A stretch of DNA of 64,000 nt. Origin: Flectobacillus major DSM 103. Lineage in GTDB: Bacteria; Bacteroidota; Bacteroidia; Cytophagales; Spirosomataceae. This document shows positions 1 to 9,034 of this stretch, in pieces (position 1 is the stretch's first letter; each line of letters starts with the position of its first letter). The stretch is from assembly GCF_000427405.1 (NCBI RefSeq), contig NZ_KE386491.1:603001-667000 (forward strand). Direction: 5' to 3'. The notes beneath the pieces were generated by a model that was not told the origin of the DNA, ran no database searches, and saw nothing but the letters and a program-made list of their open reading frames with translations. A program made the translations under genes and the position numbers.

Positions 1-514
1 AAAGAAGCAACAATATTTTGATGCCGATTTAGACGAAAATGGTAAGCCCTACGGAAATTATATTCCTTATGTTGTAGAAACGTCTGTGGGTGCCGACCGC
101 CTGTTTTTAGCGGTACTTTGCAATGCTTACACCAACGAAGTAGTTGGTGAAGGGGAAAATGCCAAAGAAAGAACTTACCTGAAGTTTCACCCAACGGTAG
201 CTCCTATTAAAGCAGCGGTATTGCCATTGGTGAAAAAAGATGGATTGGCCGAAAAAGCACAAGAGATTTTTCATTCATTAAAACGTTCGTTTAATACTAC
301 TTACGATGACGGTGGAGCAATCGGAAAACGTTATACTCGCCAAGACTTGATAGGTACACCATTCTGTATTGCTGTAGATTACCAAACAATGGAAGATAAC
401 ACCGTAACTATTCGTCACCGAGACTCGATGGAACAAGAACGTGTAGCCATTGCCGATTTGCGTGAAAAAATCGGTTATGCTGTTTCGATGGAAAGAGTAT
501 TTGAGCAATTATAA
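1..514 (+). CDS. glyS: Glycyl-tRNA synthetase, C-terminal part (5' truncated by window edge)
   Basis: Charges tRNA-Gly with glycine in the cytoplasm. The reading frame is open from base 2 and ends at TAA 512-514, so only about the last 170 residues are present. The segment VVETSVGADRLFLAVL followed by FHPTVAPIKAAVLPLVKKDG is the end of the class II catalytic core (motif 3 region) running into the anticodon-binding domain. Near the C-terminus GGAIGKRYTRQDLIGTPFC and VTIRHRDSMEQERV are typical of the single-chain alpha2-type GlyRS. It is followed directly by a strong hairpin, so it probably ends its transcription unit. The assignment is secure; the N-terminal half lies outside the window. Confidence 0.95.
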   Translation, partial: KKQQYFDADLDENGKPYGNYIPYVVETSVGADRLFLAVLCNAYTNEVVGEGENAKERTYLKFHPTVAPIKAAVLPLVKKDGLAEKAQEIFHSLKRSFNTTYDDGGAIGKRYTRQDLIGTPFCIAVDYQTMEDNTVTIRHRDSMEQERVAIADLREKIGYAVSMERVFEQL

Positions 515-530
515 GATTAAAATAAGTTAA

Positions 531-584
531 ATAATAACCCAAAAGCCCCTAGAAAAGTATTTCTAGGGGCTTTTGGGTTATTAT
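531..584 (+). terminator. Perfect 25-bp inverted repeat after glyS
   Basis: Bases 531-555 are the exact reverse complement of 560-584 with a 4-nt AGTA loop. The core is AAAAGCCCCTAGAAA. The hairpin begins 17 bases after the glyS stop. The 3' arm itself carries TTTT and TTATTAT, so it would act as a terminator in both directions. No separate U-tract follows the stem. Confidence 0.8.
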
Positions 585-995
585 ACTACCGTAAACTAAG
601 TTATAGGGAGTTTTGCACAAAAAAATGGAGGATAGGTTTTTTAACTAACTATTTTTTCTAGTAATTTGTACTTGACAAGTTAGAGTCGTATTATACAACC
701 TATTAAATAAAAATAGCTGTCAAAATTTTAAAAGTACAAGTTGCTATTATTGATATTTTATTGGATGTACGAATTATCATTGGTCCAGATATATCTTAAA
801 ATGGAGTATTACTCCCTTTTAAAGAGGAATGTTTGAAGACCCAACAACCTTTCGACTTGTTGTATTCAGTGGTATTTTAACCCTATAGGAAGGAAAAGAG
901 TAAGACTCGGAAGTTAGAAGAGGACAATCTGCTAATCAACAAGGTTATTGTATTTGTGTTTTTTATCGTCTAATAGTTAATATCTAAAATCTACC
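585..995. other. Intergenic region, no gene seen
   Basis: A+T-rich stretch between the glyS hairpin and the dioxygenase start. I see no open frame of coding character, no tRNA and no convincing repeat. It presumably carries the promoter of the gene at 996, but I found no exact TAnnTTTG box with a matched upstream element. Confidence 0.5.
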
Positions 996-1778
996 ATGCA
1001 ATTTTTTAAGAAAGTTACATTCTCGACTCAGCAGGATACCATTGCCGAGCTAAAAGAAGCTTTAAATGAATACGGTGTTGTTCATTTATCCAATTATAAC
1101 CTCGATTTGTCTCTTCATGAGTTCTATCAAAATCTGTCTGATGAAATAGGGAAAGCCTTCAGTACCGACGAAGACTTGATAACGGGAAAAAGCCTTGAAA
1201 ACCGTTGGATAGACATTAGTTATGACCCCAATATTCAAGATAGATACCGCACCAGCAACACTCGCCAGCCTTTGCATACCGACGATTCGTATGTCGAGCT
1301 GTATGATGAAAAGGCCGTTCAGTTTTTTTATTGCGAATCAAGAGCCGCATTGGGTGGAGCTACCACTTTTTTAGATTTATCTATTTTGATAAAAGCTATG
1401 GAAATCGACAAAAAAGACGATTTGCTAGCAAGGCTATTTAGCACAGAGGTGAATTTTGAAAAGGCAGGACGCAAAAAAGTACGTAAAATCTTGGATAAAG
1501 ATGATACAGGGCTTTTGGTAAACTGGAATTACTACTGTATCGATAAAAATAATACGCCTGAGGCTTTACAATTAGTAGAAGAATTTCATGCGTTTTTAGA
1601 AACCAGAATTATCAATTCGGGTTTGGTATTGCCTATACAGTTGGAAAAAGGTGATGCTGTATTTTTTCATGACGATAGGCTCCTCCACGGCCGAAATGCC
1701 TATTTTGCTACTCATAAAGGCGAACGTTGTTTGATTAAGGGAAAAATAATCCTTGATAACGAAAAAGTGACTTCATAA
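996..1778 (+). CDS. TauD/TfdA-like Fe(II)/2-oxoglutarate-dependent dioxygenase
   Basis: Predicted non-haem iron oxygenase of the TauD / clavaminate-synthase-like fold, 260 residues, cytoplasmic. The facial triad is visible: H94-T-D96 in QPLHTDDSY and the distal H231 in RLLHGRNAY. The segment between them (FYCESRAALGGATTFLD) has the usual TauD-family look, and C-terminal R/K residues in GERCLIKGK may bind 2-oxoglutarate. The substrate cannot be told. The next gene, an aldo/keto reductase, follows on the same strand, so the two may be co-transcribed. No taurine transport genes are nearby, so I do not call it TauD itself. Confidence 0.8.
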   Translation: MQFFKKVTFSTQQDTIAELKEALNEYGVVHLSNYNLDLSLHEFYQNLSDEIGKAFSTDEDLITGKSLENRWIDISYDPNIQDRYRTSNTRQPLHTDDSYVELYDEKAVQFFYCESRAALGGATTFLDLSILIKAMEIDKKDDLLARLFSTEVNFEKAGRKKVRKILDKDDTGLLVNWNYYCIDKNNTPEALQLVEEFHAFLETRIINSGLVLPIQLEKGDAVFFHDDRLLHGRNAYFATHKGERCLIKGKIILDNEKVTS

Positions 1779-1884
1779 GCTTATTCAGAGACGTATATAA
1801 GGTGTTGTGCCTGATAATTTTGTACATGTATTGGTACCTTCTTCCTCTCAAAACGAAGAAGGTATTTTTATTTTTCCCAAAAAT

Positions 1885-2865
1885 ATGAATCCTTATCATA
1901 GATTTACTACAAGACTTACTCACAAATTGGGCATGGGTACATGGCAGTTTGGCGGGCCTAATTTTGTTAATAACAAACCCACAGGTTGGGGGCATTTTGA
2001 TGAAAATGTGGCTATCAAAACACTCCTTGAGGCTATCGATGCAGGTGTGCAGTTTTTCGATACTGCCGATAGCTATGGAAGGGGGCTTTCTGAAACAATA
2101 TTGGGCAAAGCTCTTATTCAAAGGGCAGATAATCAGTGTGTTATTTGTACAAAATTTGGTAATAGAGAGATTCAGCCTAATGTATTTATCCAAGATTTTT
2201 CGGCCGAATGGCTCAAAGAATGCGTCCATAATAGTTTGAAAAGGCTTAATGTCAGCACAATCGACGTATTGTTATTCCATAGCCCTCCCGATAATTTTGA
2301 TTGGGTCAACTACGATACCAGTGTTTTAGAACAACTGATTCAAGAAGGTTATATCAAACAGTACGGGGTTAGTTCTAAAAGTGTTTATGGGGCCAAGGCT
2401 GTTATGGATGCAGGTTTTGGGTCGGTTGTAGAAGTTATTTATAATGTACTAGACCGCCGTGCCGAAACCGTGCTGTTTGTACATCCTAAGGCTTCACAAT
2501 ACGACATGATAGGTCGTGTACCTTTAGCTTCTGGGTTTTTATCGGATAAATACTTGCAGAATATGCCCACATTTTCAACAGACGACTACCGAAGTTTGCT
2601 TCCTCAAAGAGACCTAGACTGGTTTGTTCAGCGTGTTCGGGATTTAGCTTTTTTGTCAGATTTAGAAGGAGGTATTACAGGAGCTGCCTTGAATTACTGT
2701 GTCAACCAGCCTCGTATCGCTGTTGTGATTCCGGGAACCAGAGATACTACACAGCTGCATCAGCATTTGGAAGTTTTGAATACATCGCCACTTTCGGCAC
2801 AAACCGTTCTACAAATTCAAAAATCTGTCCCAGATGTACCCGATTGGTGGAAACCTAAACCCTAA
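1885..2865 (+). CDS. Aldo/keto reductase
   Basis: NAD(P)H-dependent oxidoreductase with the AKR TIM-barrel fold, about 326 residues. The catalytic tetrad is visible in order: Asp and Tyr in FFDTADSYGRG, Lys in VICTKFGNRE, His in DVLLFHSPPDNF. The C-terminal LNYCVNQPRIAVVIPGTRD is the cofactor-binding end of the family. The frame is open back to a GTG at 1807, but the barrel begins at HKLGMGTWQFGG, so the ATG at 1885 is the better start. It follows the dioxygenase gene by about 100 bases on the same strand and may share its transcript. The substrate is unknown. Confidence 0.85.
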   Translation: MNPYHRFTTRLTHKLGMGTWQFGGPNFVNNKPTGWGHFDENVAIKTLLEAIDAGVQFFDTADSYGRGLSETILGKALIQRADNQCVICTKFGNREIQPNVFIQDFSAEWLKECVHNSLKRLNVSTIDVLLFHSPPDNFDWVNYDTSVLEQLIQEGYIKQYGVSSKSVYGAKAVMDAGFGSVVEVIYNVLDRRAETVLFVHPKASQYDMIGRVPLASGFLSDKYLQNMPTFSTDDYRSLLPQRDLDWFVQRVRDLAFLSDLEGGITGAALNYCVNQPRIAVVIPGTRDTTQLHQHLEVLNTSPLSAQTVLQIQKSVPDVPDWWKPKP

Positions 2866-2959
2866 GTGCAGAAATTAAGATAAGATAGTGAACAGTTTTC
2901 AATGTTTGGTTGTAAATTTAACCATTATAAAAATAATTCATTATCAAAGAAAAAGAAAT

Positions 2960-3130
2960 ATGGTTAGCATCAAGACTGAAGGAGATTACGAGAAAGCCTC
3001 AGAAAGAGCCGATGAGATTTATGGAGCAAAACCTGGAACACCCGAATATCAGGAGTTACAGGAACTTCTAAAGGCACTAAAAAAATATGAAGACGATTTT
3101 GTGAAAATGCTAAAAGGATTTAACCAATGA
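2960..3130 (+). CDS. 56-aa protein resembling the N-terminal segment of HigA-type antitoxins
   Basis: Small acidic, helical protein beginning MVSIKTEGDYEKASER. The stretch DEIYGAKPGTPEYQELQELL resembles the N-terminal dimerisation region of HigA-type antitoxins (pattern: acidic helix, A-x-PGTPE, leucine-rich helix), but the helix-turn-helix that should follow is absent. The frame is open upstream to 2888, yet the ATG at 2960 fits the conserved part. The stop TGA overlaps the next start in ATGA (3127-3130), implying translational coupling to the P1 peptidase. No HigB toxin is adjacent. It may be a stand-alone helical protein or an antitoxin remnant; function unknown. Confidence 0.7.
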   Translation: MVSIKTEGDYEKASERADEIYGAKPGTPEYQELQELLKALKKYEDDFVKMLKGFNQ

Positions 3131-4254
3131 AATATATCTATTGGGGTTTAATTTGCTTTTTTTGTTCTTCTATGAGTAGCTTTTCGCAAAAAAGAGCCAG
3201 AGACTACGGTCTGAAAATCGGAGTATTGAAAACAGGTACTCATAATGCTATTACTGATGTAAAAGGCGTAAGGGTAGGGCATACTACCGTTGTGTCGGGC
3301 GATTCGATTCGTACGGGAGTAACTGCTATATTGCCTTTTGAGGGTAATATTTTTCAAAACAAAGTACCTGCTGCTATTCATATTGGTAATGGCTTTGGCA
3401 AATTGATGGGTATTTCACAAGTACAAGAATTAGGTAATATCGAAACACCTATTGTTCTGACCAATACCTTGTCTGTACCCACAGCCGCCGATGCTTTGAT
3501 TGATTATACCATTGCTCAGAAAGGCAACGAAGCCCTAAGGTCGGTGAACCCTATTGTTGGTGAAACCAACGATGGCTTTTTAAACGACATAGCGGGTCGT
3601 CATGTTACCAAAAAACACGTACTCGATGCGTTGAAAAATGCTAAAACGGGTGCAATAGAAGAAGGTAACGTTGGGGCAGGAACAGGTACTGTATGTTTTG
3701 GATTCAAAGGTGGAATAGGTACTGCTTCGAGGGTATTGCCCAAGAAATCGGGAGGGTATACCCTTGGTGTATTGGTTCAAACCAATTTTGGAGGTGTTTT
3801 ACAAATAGATGGTGTGCCTGTTGGTGTAGAACTAAACCAATATTTTCTGAATAATCAACTCAATGACCCCGCCGACGGCTCATGTATGATTATTGTAATT
3901 ACCGATGCTCCAATTACATCTCGTAACTTAGAACGCTTGGCCAAACGTGCCATGTTGGGTATTGGCAAAACAGGCGGAATCGCCTCGAATGGTAGTGGCG
4001 ACTACGTAATAGCCCTATCTACAGCCGAATCGCTGAGGGTAGCACACGATACCAAAGAGAAGCTACAGATAAATGAAGAACTCCGAAATGATGAAATGTC
4101 TCCGCTATTTTTGGCGGCTATTGAGGCTACCGAAGAAGCTGTAATCAATTCGTTATTTGTAGCAAAGTCTACGAAAGGGAAGCATGGTTCAATAAACGCT
4201 CTGCCTATCGAAAAGACCCTTGAGCTATTGAGGAAATACCAAAAAATTAAATAA
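3127..4254 (+). CDS. Secreted P1-family peptidase (DmpA/BapA-like aminopeptidase)
   Basis: N-terminal nucleophile hydrolase of the S58/P1 family, which in known members removes N-terminal residues from small peptides or beta-peptides. A signal peptide covers about residues 1-20 (MKYIYWGLICFFCSSMSSFS), so it is exported. By recollection of DmpA/BapA, self-cleavage falls at a Gly-Ser bond near residue 250; here G251-S252 in DGSCMIIVITDAP fits, and S290/D292 in ASNGSGDY match the other conserved active-site segment. Conserved openers DVKGVRVGHTTV and AAIHIGNGFG are present. Length (375) is normal. It is coupled to the 56-aa gene by an ATGA overlap. Confidence 0.88.
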   Translation: MKYIYWGLICFFCSSMSSFSQKRARDYGLKIGVLKTGTHNAITDVKGVRVGHTTVVSGDSIRTGVTAILPFEGNIFQNKVPAAIHIGNGFGKLMGISQVQELGNIETPIVLTNTLSVPTAADALIDYTIAQKGNEALRSVNPIVGETNDGFLNDIAGRHVTKKHVLDALKNAKTGAIEEGNVGAGTGTVCFGFKGGIGTASRVLPKKSGGYTLGVLVQTNFGGVLQIDGVPVGVELNQYFLNNQLNDPADGSCMIIVITDAPITSRNLERLAKRAMLGIGKTGGIASNGSGDYVIALSTAESLRVAHDTKEKLQINEELRNDEMSPLFLAAIEATEEAVINSLFVAKSTKGKHGSINALPIEKTLELLRKYQKIK

Positions 4255-4281
4255 TCTACATAATTGCTTTATAAATTCAGA

Positions 4282-4313
4282 CCCCGTTGGTAATATATCG
4301 GCGGGGATTTTTT
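4282..4313 (+). terminator. Weak hairpin plus T-tract after the P1 peptidase
   Basis: CCCCG at 4282-4286 pairs with CGGGG at 4302-4306, followed by an A and seven T residues. The stem is short (5 bp) with a long loop, but the T-tract makes a rho-independent terminator plausible. Confidence 0.5.
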
Positions 4314-4356
4314 TCAACCGTATTGTCAAAACAACAATCCGTACCCACCAAATACT

Positions 4357-4962
4357 ATGAAAAAAATCTTTTTTCTACTATTATTGCCCATTGGCTGTTT
4401 TAGCCAAATAAAGCCTATCGCTTTCGATAAAAAAGTGCCTGCTGCGGTCAAAGTTCAAGGTAAAGTTGTTGATGCTATCCGATGGCAAGATTCACAAGGC
4501 GATAATTTGGTATTCCTGAGTGTAGAACGCAAAACCGTGAAGTCGAAAGATGCTCCTTCTGGAGAGGCCGAAAATGCCCTTTTGCATGCCTACCAGTATC
4601 TCAAGCAGGACAATAGCTATCTATTAACTTGGGAACTCAAAGATGCCATTCTAGCGTGTCCGCTCGATGTTACGGCTGATTTTGTGCCAAAGTCGTTGGC
4701 TGTTACCGACCTCAATACCAATGGAATAGGCGAAGTGTTGTTTTTGTACAAAACTGCTTGTCGTGCCGATGTGAGTTCGGCGGCTTTAAAATTGTTGCTT
4801 TACGAACAGAAAAAAAAATATATGCTACGTGGCGACACCTACCTGAAAAGTATGAATGAAGGGGGAAAATATACCATAGACAAGAGTTTTCAGACAGCCC
4901 CGAAAGTTTTTTTGGAATATGCTAAAAAACAATGGAACAAATTCAAAGCAGAAGAGTTTTAG
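4357..4962 (+). CDS. Exported protein of unknown function, 201 aa
   Basis: A signal peptide (MKKIFFLLLLPIGCFSQ, cleavage near residue 17) sends this protein across the inner membrane. The mature part has alternating beta-rich segments such as AIRWQDSQGDNLVFLSVER and SLAVTDLNTNGIGEVLFLY; the latter (D-x-N-x-N-G-x-G-E) resembles an FG-GAP/EF-hand-like calcium loop. It reminds me of a Bacteroidota family that databases label M949_RS01915-type, but that is a weak recollection. It sits upstream of the GH9 gene on the same strand, about 75 bases away, so it may belong to the same unit. Function not assigned. Confidence 0.8.
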   Translation: MKKIFFLLLLPIGCFSQIKPIAFDKKVPAAVKVQGKVVDAIRWQDSQGDNLVFLSVERKTVKSKDAPSGEAENALLHAYQYLKQDNSYLLTWELKDAILACPLDVTADFVPKSLAVTDLNTNGIGEVLFLYKTACRADVSSAALKLLLYEQKKKYMLRGDTYLKSMNEGGKYTIDKSFQTAPKVFLEYAKKQWNKFKAEEF

Positions 4963-5037
4963 GCAAAACCCTATAAGCTAGTATAGATAAGCTTGAATCT
5001 GAGAAATTAATCCTCTAATTTCAAGATAAAAAGCTTC

Positions 5038-7530
5038 ATGAAAAAATTATACTTCATCACATTAATTATATGCACGCTTTGTACTGTGGTAGTGGGTCAA
5101 ATATCACCCAACGCTTGGATTAGAATCAATCAGTTAGGGTATTTGCCTCAATCTACTAAAGTGGGTGTTTGGGTAAGTAAAAACAACGAAGAAATAAGCA
5201 GCTTTTCGCTGGTTGACGTACTTACCCAGAAGGTCGTATTTCAGTCAAATCAGGTACAAAAATTTGGGAAATATGCTTCTTTTCAGTCGGCGGCAAGGCT
5301 TAATTTTTCAAAGTTTAATCAGCAAGGCACTTATTATTTGCAAGTAGGTCACACAAAATCACCAGTTTTTAGAATCAATGCCGATGTGTATGAAGGTTCG
5401 GCCGATTTTGTGCTGAAATACATGCGTCAACAACGAAGCGGTTATAATCCCTTTCTGAAAGATTCTTGTCATAAAGCCGACGGCTTTATTGTGTATCATC
5501 CTAATCCGAAAAAAGACTCTACACACCTTGATGTTTCGGGGGGCTGGCACGACGCTTCCGACTACTTACAATACGTAACTACCTCGGCCAATGCCATCTT
5601 TCAAATGATGTTTGCTTATCAGGAAAACCCCGAAGTATATACCGATAAGCACGATGCTTGGGGGAATCTTGGTAAAAATGGTATTCCCGATATATTAGAC
5701 GAGGCCAAATGGGGGTTAGACTGGTTGGTGAAAATGAACCCTGCCAAGCACGAATTTTATAACCAATTGGCCGACGACCGAGACCACAAAGGAATGCGGC
5801 TGCCCAACAAAGATGTAACCCAATATGCTCATAATCAGGGTTTGGCTCGTCCAGTATATTTTATTACAGGAAAACCCCAAGGCTTTAAATACAAAAATCG
5901 AACTACAGGGGTATCGTCGACAGTCGGGAAGTTTGCTTCAGCTTTTGCACTTGGGTCTCAGCTATTGCAATCATACTATCCCGATTTTGCCTATCAGCTA
6001 AAAGATAAAGCCCTAGATGCGTATCAGTTTGGGAAAGAATTACCAGGTGTTTGTCAGACAGCCCCAGGTGGAGCCCCTTATTTTTATGAAGAAGATAACT
6101 GGGTCGACGATATGGAGCTAGCGGCTACACAATTGTCGACGATTGTAGCCCCTTCACAAATTATTGACGAAGCTGCAGCTTTTGGGCGACAAGAACCCAC
6201 AACGCCTTGGATGGGGGCAGATACCGCAAGACATTATCAATGGTATCCTTTTGTAAACCTTGGTCATTATTTTCTGGCCAAAAATACCAACCAACAAGCT
6301 TATTCAACAGAATTTAAACAGTACCTCGAAAGTGGTATTGAGAAGGTTTTTCAAAGAGGAAAAAACAACCCTTTTCTCAATGGCGTTCCTTTTGTTTGGT
6401 GTTCAAATAACTACGTGAGTGGCCTAATAACTCAGCTTGTTTTGTACAGAAAGCTTACCAATAGCACCAAATACCTAGAAATGGAAGCCGCCATGCGAGA
6501 CTGGCTATTGGGTTGCAACCCTTGGGGAACAAGTATGATATGTGGCTTTCCAAGTGCAGGAGTATCGCCACAAGACCCGCACTCGGCTTTTACTCATTTG
6601 TATCATTATAAAATAGACGGGGGCTTGGTCGATGGCCCTGTTTATGGTTCTATCTGGAATAAACTGATAGGAATAACCCTATACCAGCCCGACGAGTATG
6701 CGGCCTTTCAATCGGATTTGGTGGTATACCATGATGACTACGGCGATTATTCAACCGACGAGCCTACAATGGATGGTACAGCGAGTTTGTCTTTTTTGTT
6801 ATCAAATTACGAAAAAGAAGGATTATTACAGGCTAAAAATATCGTAGAAAAAGAAGTGGGAGGTATTGTAAGAATGAATCCTAGTGAGAAGAAAATTTAC
6901 CTTACATTTACAGGACATGAGTTTAACGATGGAGGCGAAATTATTGCTAACATTTTGGCCAAACATCGAATAAAAGCTAACTTCTTCTTTACAGGCGATT
7001 TTTACCGAAATCCTGCTTTTAAAAGTACCATTGAGAAATTGGTCGCTCAAAAAAACTACCTAGGTTGTCATTCTGATAAACACTTGTTGTATGCTTCTTG
7101 GACAAAACAAGATTCTCTTTTAGTAACCAAAGAGCAATTCATGGATGACCTCCAACAAAATTATAGAGCATTGGCTCAGTTTGGTATCAAACCTCAGCAA
7201 GCTCGGTATTTTATGCCTCCTTTTGAATGGTATAATCAGTCTATTGTGGATTGGACACAGCAATTAGGGCTAACACTGGTCAACTATACGGGTGGTACAT
7301 CTTCAAATGCCGATTATACAACTCCTAATATGGCCAATTATAAGTCGTCTGAACAAATTTTTCGGAATATATTACAATATGAAGTAAGCCAAGATAATGG
7401 CTTGAATGGCTTTATTTTATTAAGTCATATAGGCGTTTCACCAGAAAGAACTGATAAATTTTATCATAAATTAGAAGAACTCATTCAGTTCTTAAAAATC
7501 AAAGGCTATTCTTTTGCCAAGTTTGAATAG
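5038..7530 (+). CDS. GH9 endoglucanase fused to a C-terminal NodB-type polysaccharide deacetylase-like domain
   Basis: Exported 830-residue enzyme. Signal peptide about 1-20; CelD_N immunoglobulin-like domain about 23-118 (WIRINQLGYLPQSTKVGVWV); GH9 catalytic domain about 120-600 with GGWHDASDYLQYV at 168-180 and the acid-containing DYSTDEPTMDGTASL near 570-585. After a short linker a second domain starts near 613: YLTFTGHEFNDGG (motif 1 position, altered), GCHSDKH near 676-682 (H-x3-H metal site), RYFMPPFEWYN and LLSHIG, the order of NodB/CE4 motifs. GH9 enzymes cleave beta-1,4-glucans; the second domain may deacetylate a saccharide. No T9SS C-terminal domain is visible. The GH30 gene follows. 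Confidence 0.88.
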   Translation: MKKLYFITLIICTLCTVVVGQISPNAWIRINQLGYLPQSTKVGVWVSKNNEEISSFSLVDVLTQKVVFQSNQVQKFGKYASFQSAARLNFSKFNQQGTYYLQVGHTKSPVFRINADVYEGSADFVLKYMRQQRSGYNPFLKDSCHKADGFIVYHPNPKKDSTHLDVSGGWHDASDYLQYVTTSANAIFQMMFAYQENPEVYTDKHDAWGNLGKNGIPDILDEAKWGLDWLVKMNPAKHEFYNQLADDRDHKGMRLPNKDVTQYAHNQGLARPVYFITGKPQGFKYKNRTTGVSSTVGKFASAFALGSQLLQSYYPDFAYQLKDKALDAYQFGKELPGVCQTAPGGAPYFYEEDNWVDDMELAATQLSTIVAPSQIIDEAAAFGRQEPTTPWMGADTARHYQWYPFVNLGHYFLAKNTNQQAYSTEFKQYLESGIEKVFQRGKNNPFLNGVPFVWCSNNYVSGLITQLVLYRKLTNSTKYLEMEAAMRDWLLGCNPWGTSMICGFPSAGVSPQDPHSAFTHLYHYKIDGGLVDGPVYGSIWNKLIGITLYQPDEYAAFQSDLVVYHDDYGDYSTDEPTMDGTASLSFLLSNYEKEGLLQAKNIVEKEVGGIVRMNPSEKKIYLTFTGHEFNDGGEIIANILAKHRIKANFFFTGDFYRNPAFKSTIEKLVAQKNYLGCHSDKHLLYASWTKQDSLLVTKEQFMDDLQQNYRALAQFGIKPQQARYFMPPFEWYNQSIVDWTQQLGLTLVNYTGGTSSNADYTTPNMANYKSSEQIFRNILQYEVSQDNGLNGFILLSHIGVSPERTDKFYHKLEELIQFLKIKGYSFAKFE

Positions 7531-7563
7531 TTGCTTGTCAAAAGCCCTTATGTCACAACTAAT

Positions 7564-7592
7564 GCCCAGCTCATAGTAGTTTGGGCTTTTTT
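7564..7592 (+). terminator. Terminator between GH9 and GH30 genes
   Basis: GCCCA (7564-7568) pairs with TGGGC (7582-7586), followed by six T residues. This suggests the GH9-NodB gene ends a transcript here and GH30 has its own promoter, although read-through is possible. Confidence 0.6.
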
Positions 7593-7633
7593 GTTTGATA
7601 TATTTGCAATTTACTATCCAATTTTAATAAAAT

Positions 7634-9034
7634 ATGAAATACTTGAACTATTCCTTGTTCTTATTACTCTTGATAGCCTCACAGGCTATTGTTTTGGGGC
7701 AAAACACCCGTCCTGTAGATTTATGGCTAACTCATGCTGACAAATCTCAATTGTTTGAAAAACAGCCAAGCACACTTCAATTTAAGAGTCAGGCTAATAT
7801 TTTACCTTCTATTTTTGTGGATGAAAGTAAAACTTTTCAATCGATGGATGGGTTTGGATTTACCCTGACAGGTGGAAGTGCCAGTTTGTTGTATAACATG
7901 GACAAAGCACAACGTAAAGCTTTACTAAAAGAGCTTTTTGCTAGCGATGGTAACAATATTGGTATTAGTTATTTAAGAGTTAGTATTGGTGCATCCGACC
8001 TAAGCGATCACGTATTTACGTACAATGACCTCCCTGCTGGCCAAACCGACCCAAATATAAAACGGTTTGATTTATCGGAAGAAAAGAAAGCGTTTTTGCC
8101 GATTTTAAAAGAAATTTTAGCACTAAATCCCTCTATCAAAATTTTAGGTTCGCCATGGACACCTCCTTCATGGATGAAGTCTAATGGCTTGTCGAAAGGA
8201 GGGAGTTTACTTCCAGCCTACTATGATGCCTATGCTCAGTATTTGGTAAAATATATTCAAGAGATGCAAAAGGAGGGAGTAAAAATAGATGCCATTACTG
8301 TACAAAACGAACCTTTGCACCCAGGAAACAACCCGAGCTTATTGATGCAAGCAAGCGAACAAGCTGATTTTGTCAAAAACAGTTTGGGTAAAGCATTTGC
8401 AAAAGCTCATATCAAAACCAAAATTTTGATATACGACCACAATGCCGACCGCCCTGATTATCCTATCGAAATATTGAACGACCCCGAGGCTCGTAAGTAT
8501 ATAAACGGTTCGGCTTTTCACCTGTATGGTGGTGCTGTCGAAAGTATTGCACAAGTACATGAGGCTCATCCCGACAAGCACATTTATTTTACTGAACAGT
8601 GGATTGGTGCCCCCGGTAATTTTGCAGGCGATTTGTCGTGGCATACCAAAACCCTGATTATCGGAGCTGTCCGTAATTGGTGTAAAACGGTATTGGAATG
8701 GAATTTGGCTGCCGACCCACAGCAAAACCCTCATACCGAAGGCGGATGTACACAATGTTTGGGAGCGGTTACTATTGATAAAAATAGCGTAGTACGCAAC
8801 CCTGCCTATTATATTTTAGCTCATGCGTCCAAGTTTGTGCGTCCCAATTCCCTGCGTATTGCTTCAAACACAACGATGACGTTACAAAATGTAGCATTCA
8901 AAACACCTCAAGGGAAAATCGTCTTAATTGTACACAACGAAGGCAACAAATCTATTGCATTTAACATTGCTTATCAAGGTGAAAAACTAGTGCAAACCTT
9001 GCAAGCAGGTGATGTTGCTACTTATGTTTGGTAG
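7634..9034 (+). CDS. GH30-family glycoside hydrolase (glucosylceramidase / endo-1,6-glucanase type)
   Basis: Exported retaining beta-glycosidase, 466 residues, signal peptide about 1-22 (MKYLNYSLFLLLLIASQAIV). The family opener QSMDGFGFTLTGGSA is at 69-83. Acid/base E226 lies in TVQNEP and nucleophile E321 in YFTEQW, the two GH30 glutamates. The small C-terminal beta domain (IVLIVHNEGNKSIAF) is also typical. Family members act on glucosylceramide-type or beta-1,6-glucan substrates; which one applies cannot be read from sequence. With GH9-NodB upstream it fits an exported beta-glucan degrading set, but no SusC/SusD genes accompany it. Confidence 0.92.
   Translation: MKYLNYSLFLLLLIASQAIVLGQNTRPVDLWLTHADKSQLFEKQPSTLQFKSQANILPSIFVDESKTFQSMDGFGFTLTGGSASLLYNMDKAQRKALLKELFASDGNNIGISYLRVSIGASDLSDHVFTYNDLPAGQTDPNIKRFDLSEEKKAFLPILKEILALNPSIKILGSPWTPPSWMKSNGLSKGGSLLPAYYDAYAQYLVKYIQEMQKEGVKIDAITVQNEPLHPGNNPSLLMQASEQADFVKNSLGKAFAKAHIKTKILIYDHNADRPDYPIEILNDPEARKYINGSAFHLYGGAVESIAQVHEAHPDKHIYFTEQWIGAPGNFAGDLSWHTKTLIIGAVRNWCKTVLEWNLAADPQQNPHTEGGCTQCLGAVTIDKNSVVRNPAYYILAHASKFVRPNSLRIASNTTMTLQNVAFKTPQGKIVLIVHNEGNKSIAFNIAYQGEKLVQTLQAGDVATYVW

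Noticed and set aside
1735..2229. 164-codon minus-strand frame opposite the aldo/keto reductase
   Set aside because: Long antisense frame over a well-recognised gene; composition follows the reverse of coding bias.
7531..7740. 69-codon frame across the GH9/GH30 junction
   Set aside because: It overlaps the terminator and the start of the GH30 gene in another frame and has no protein-like features.
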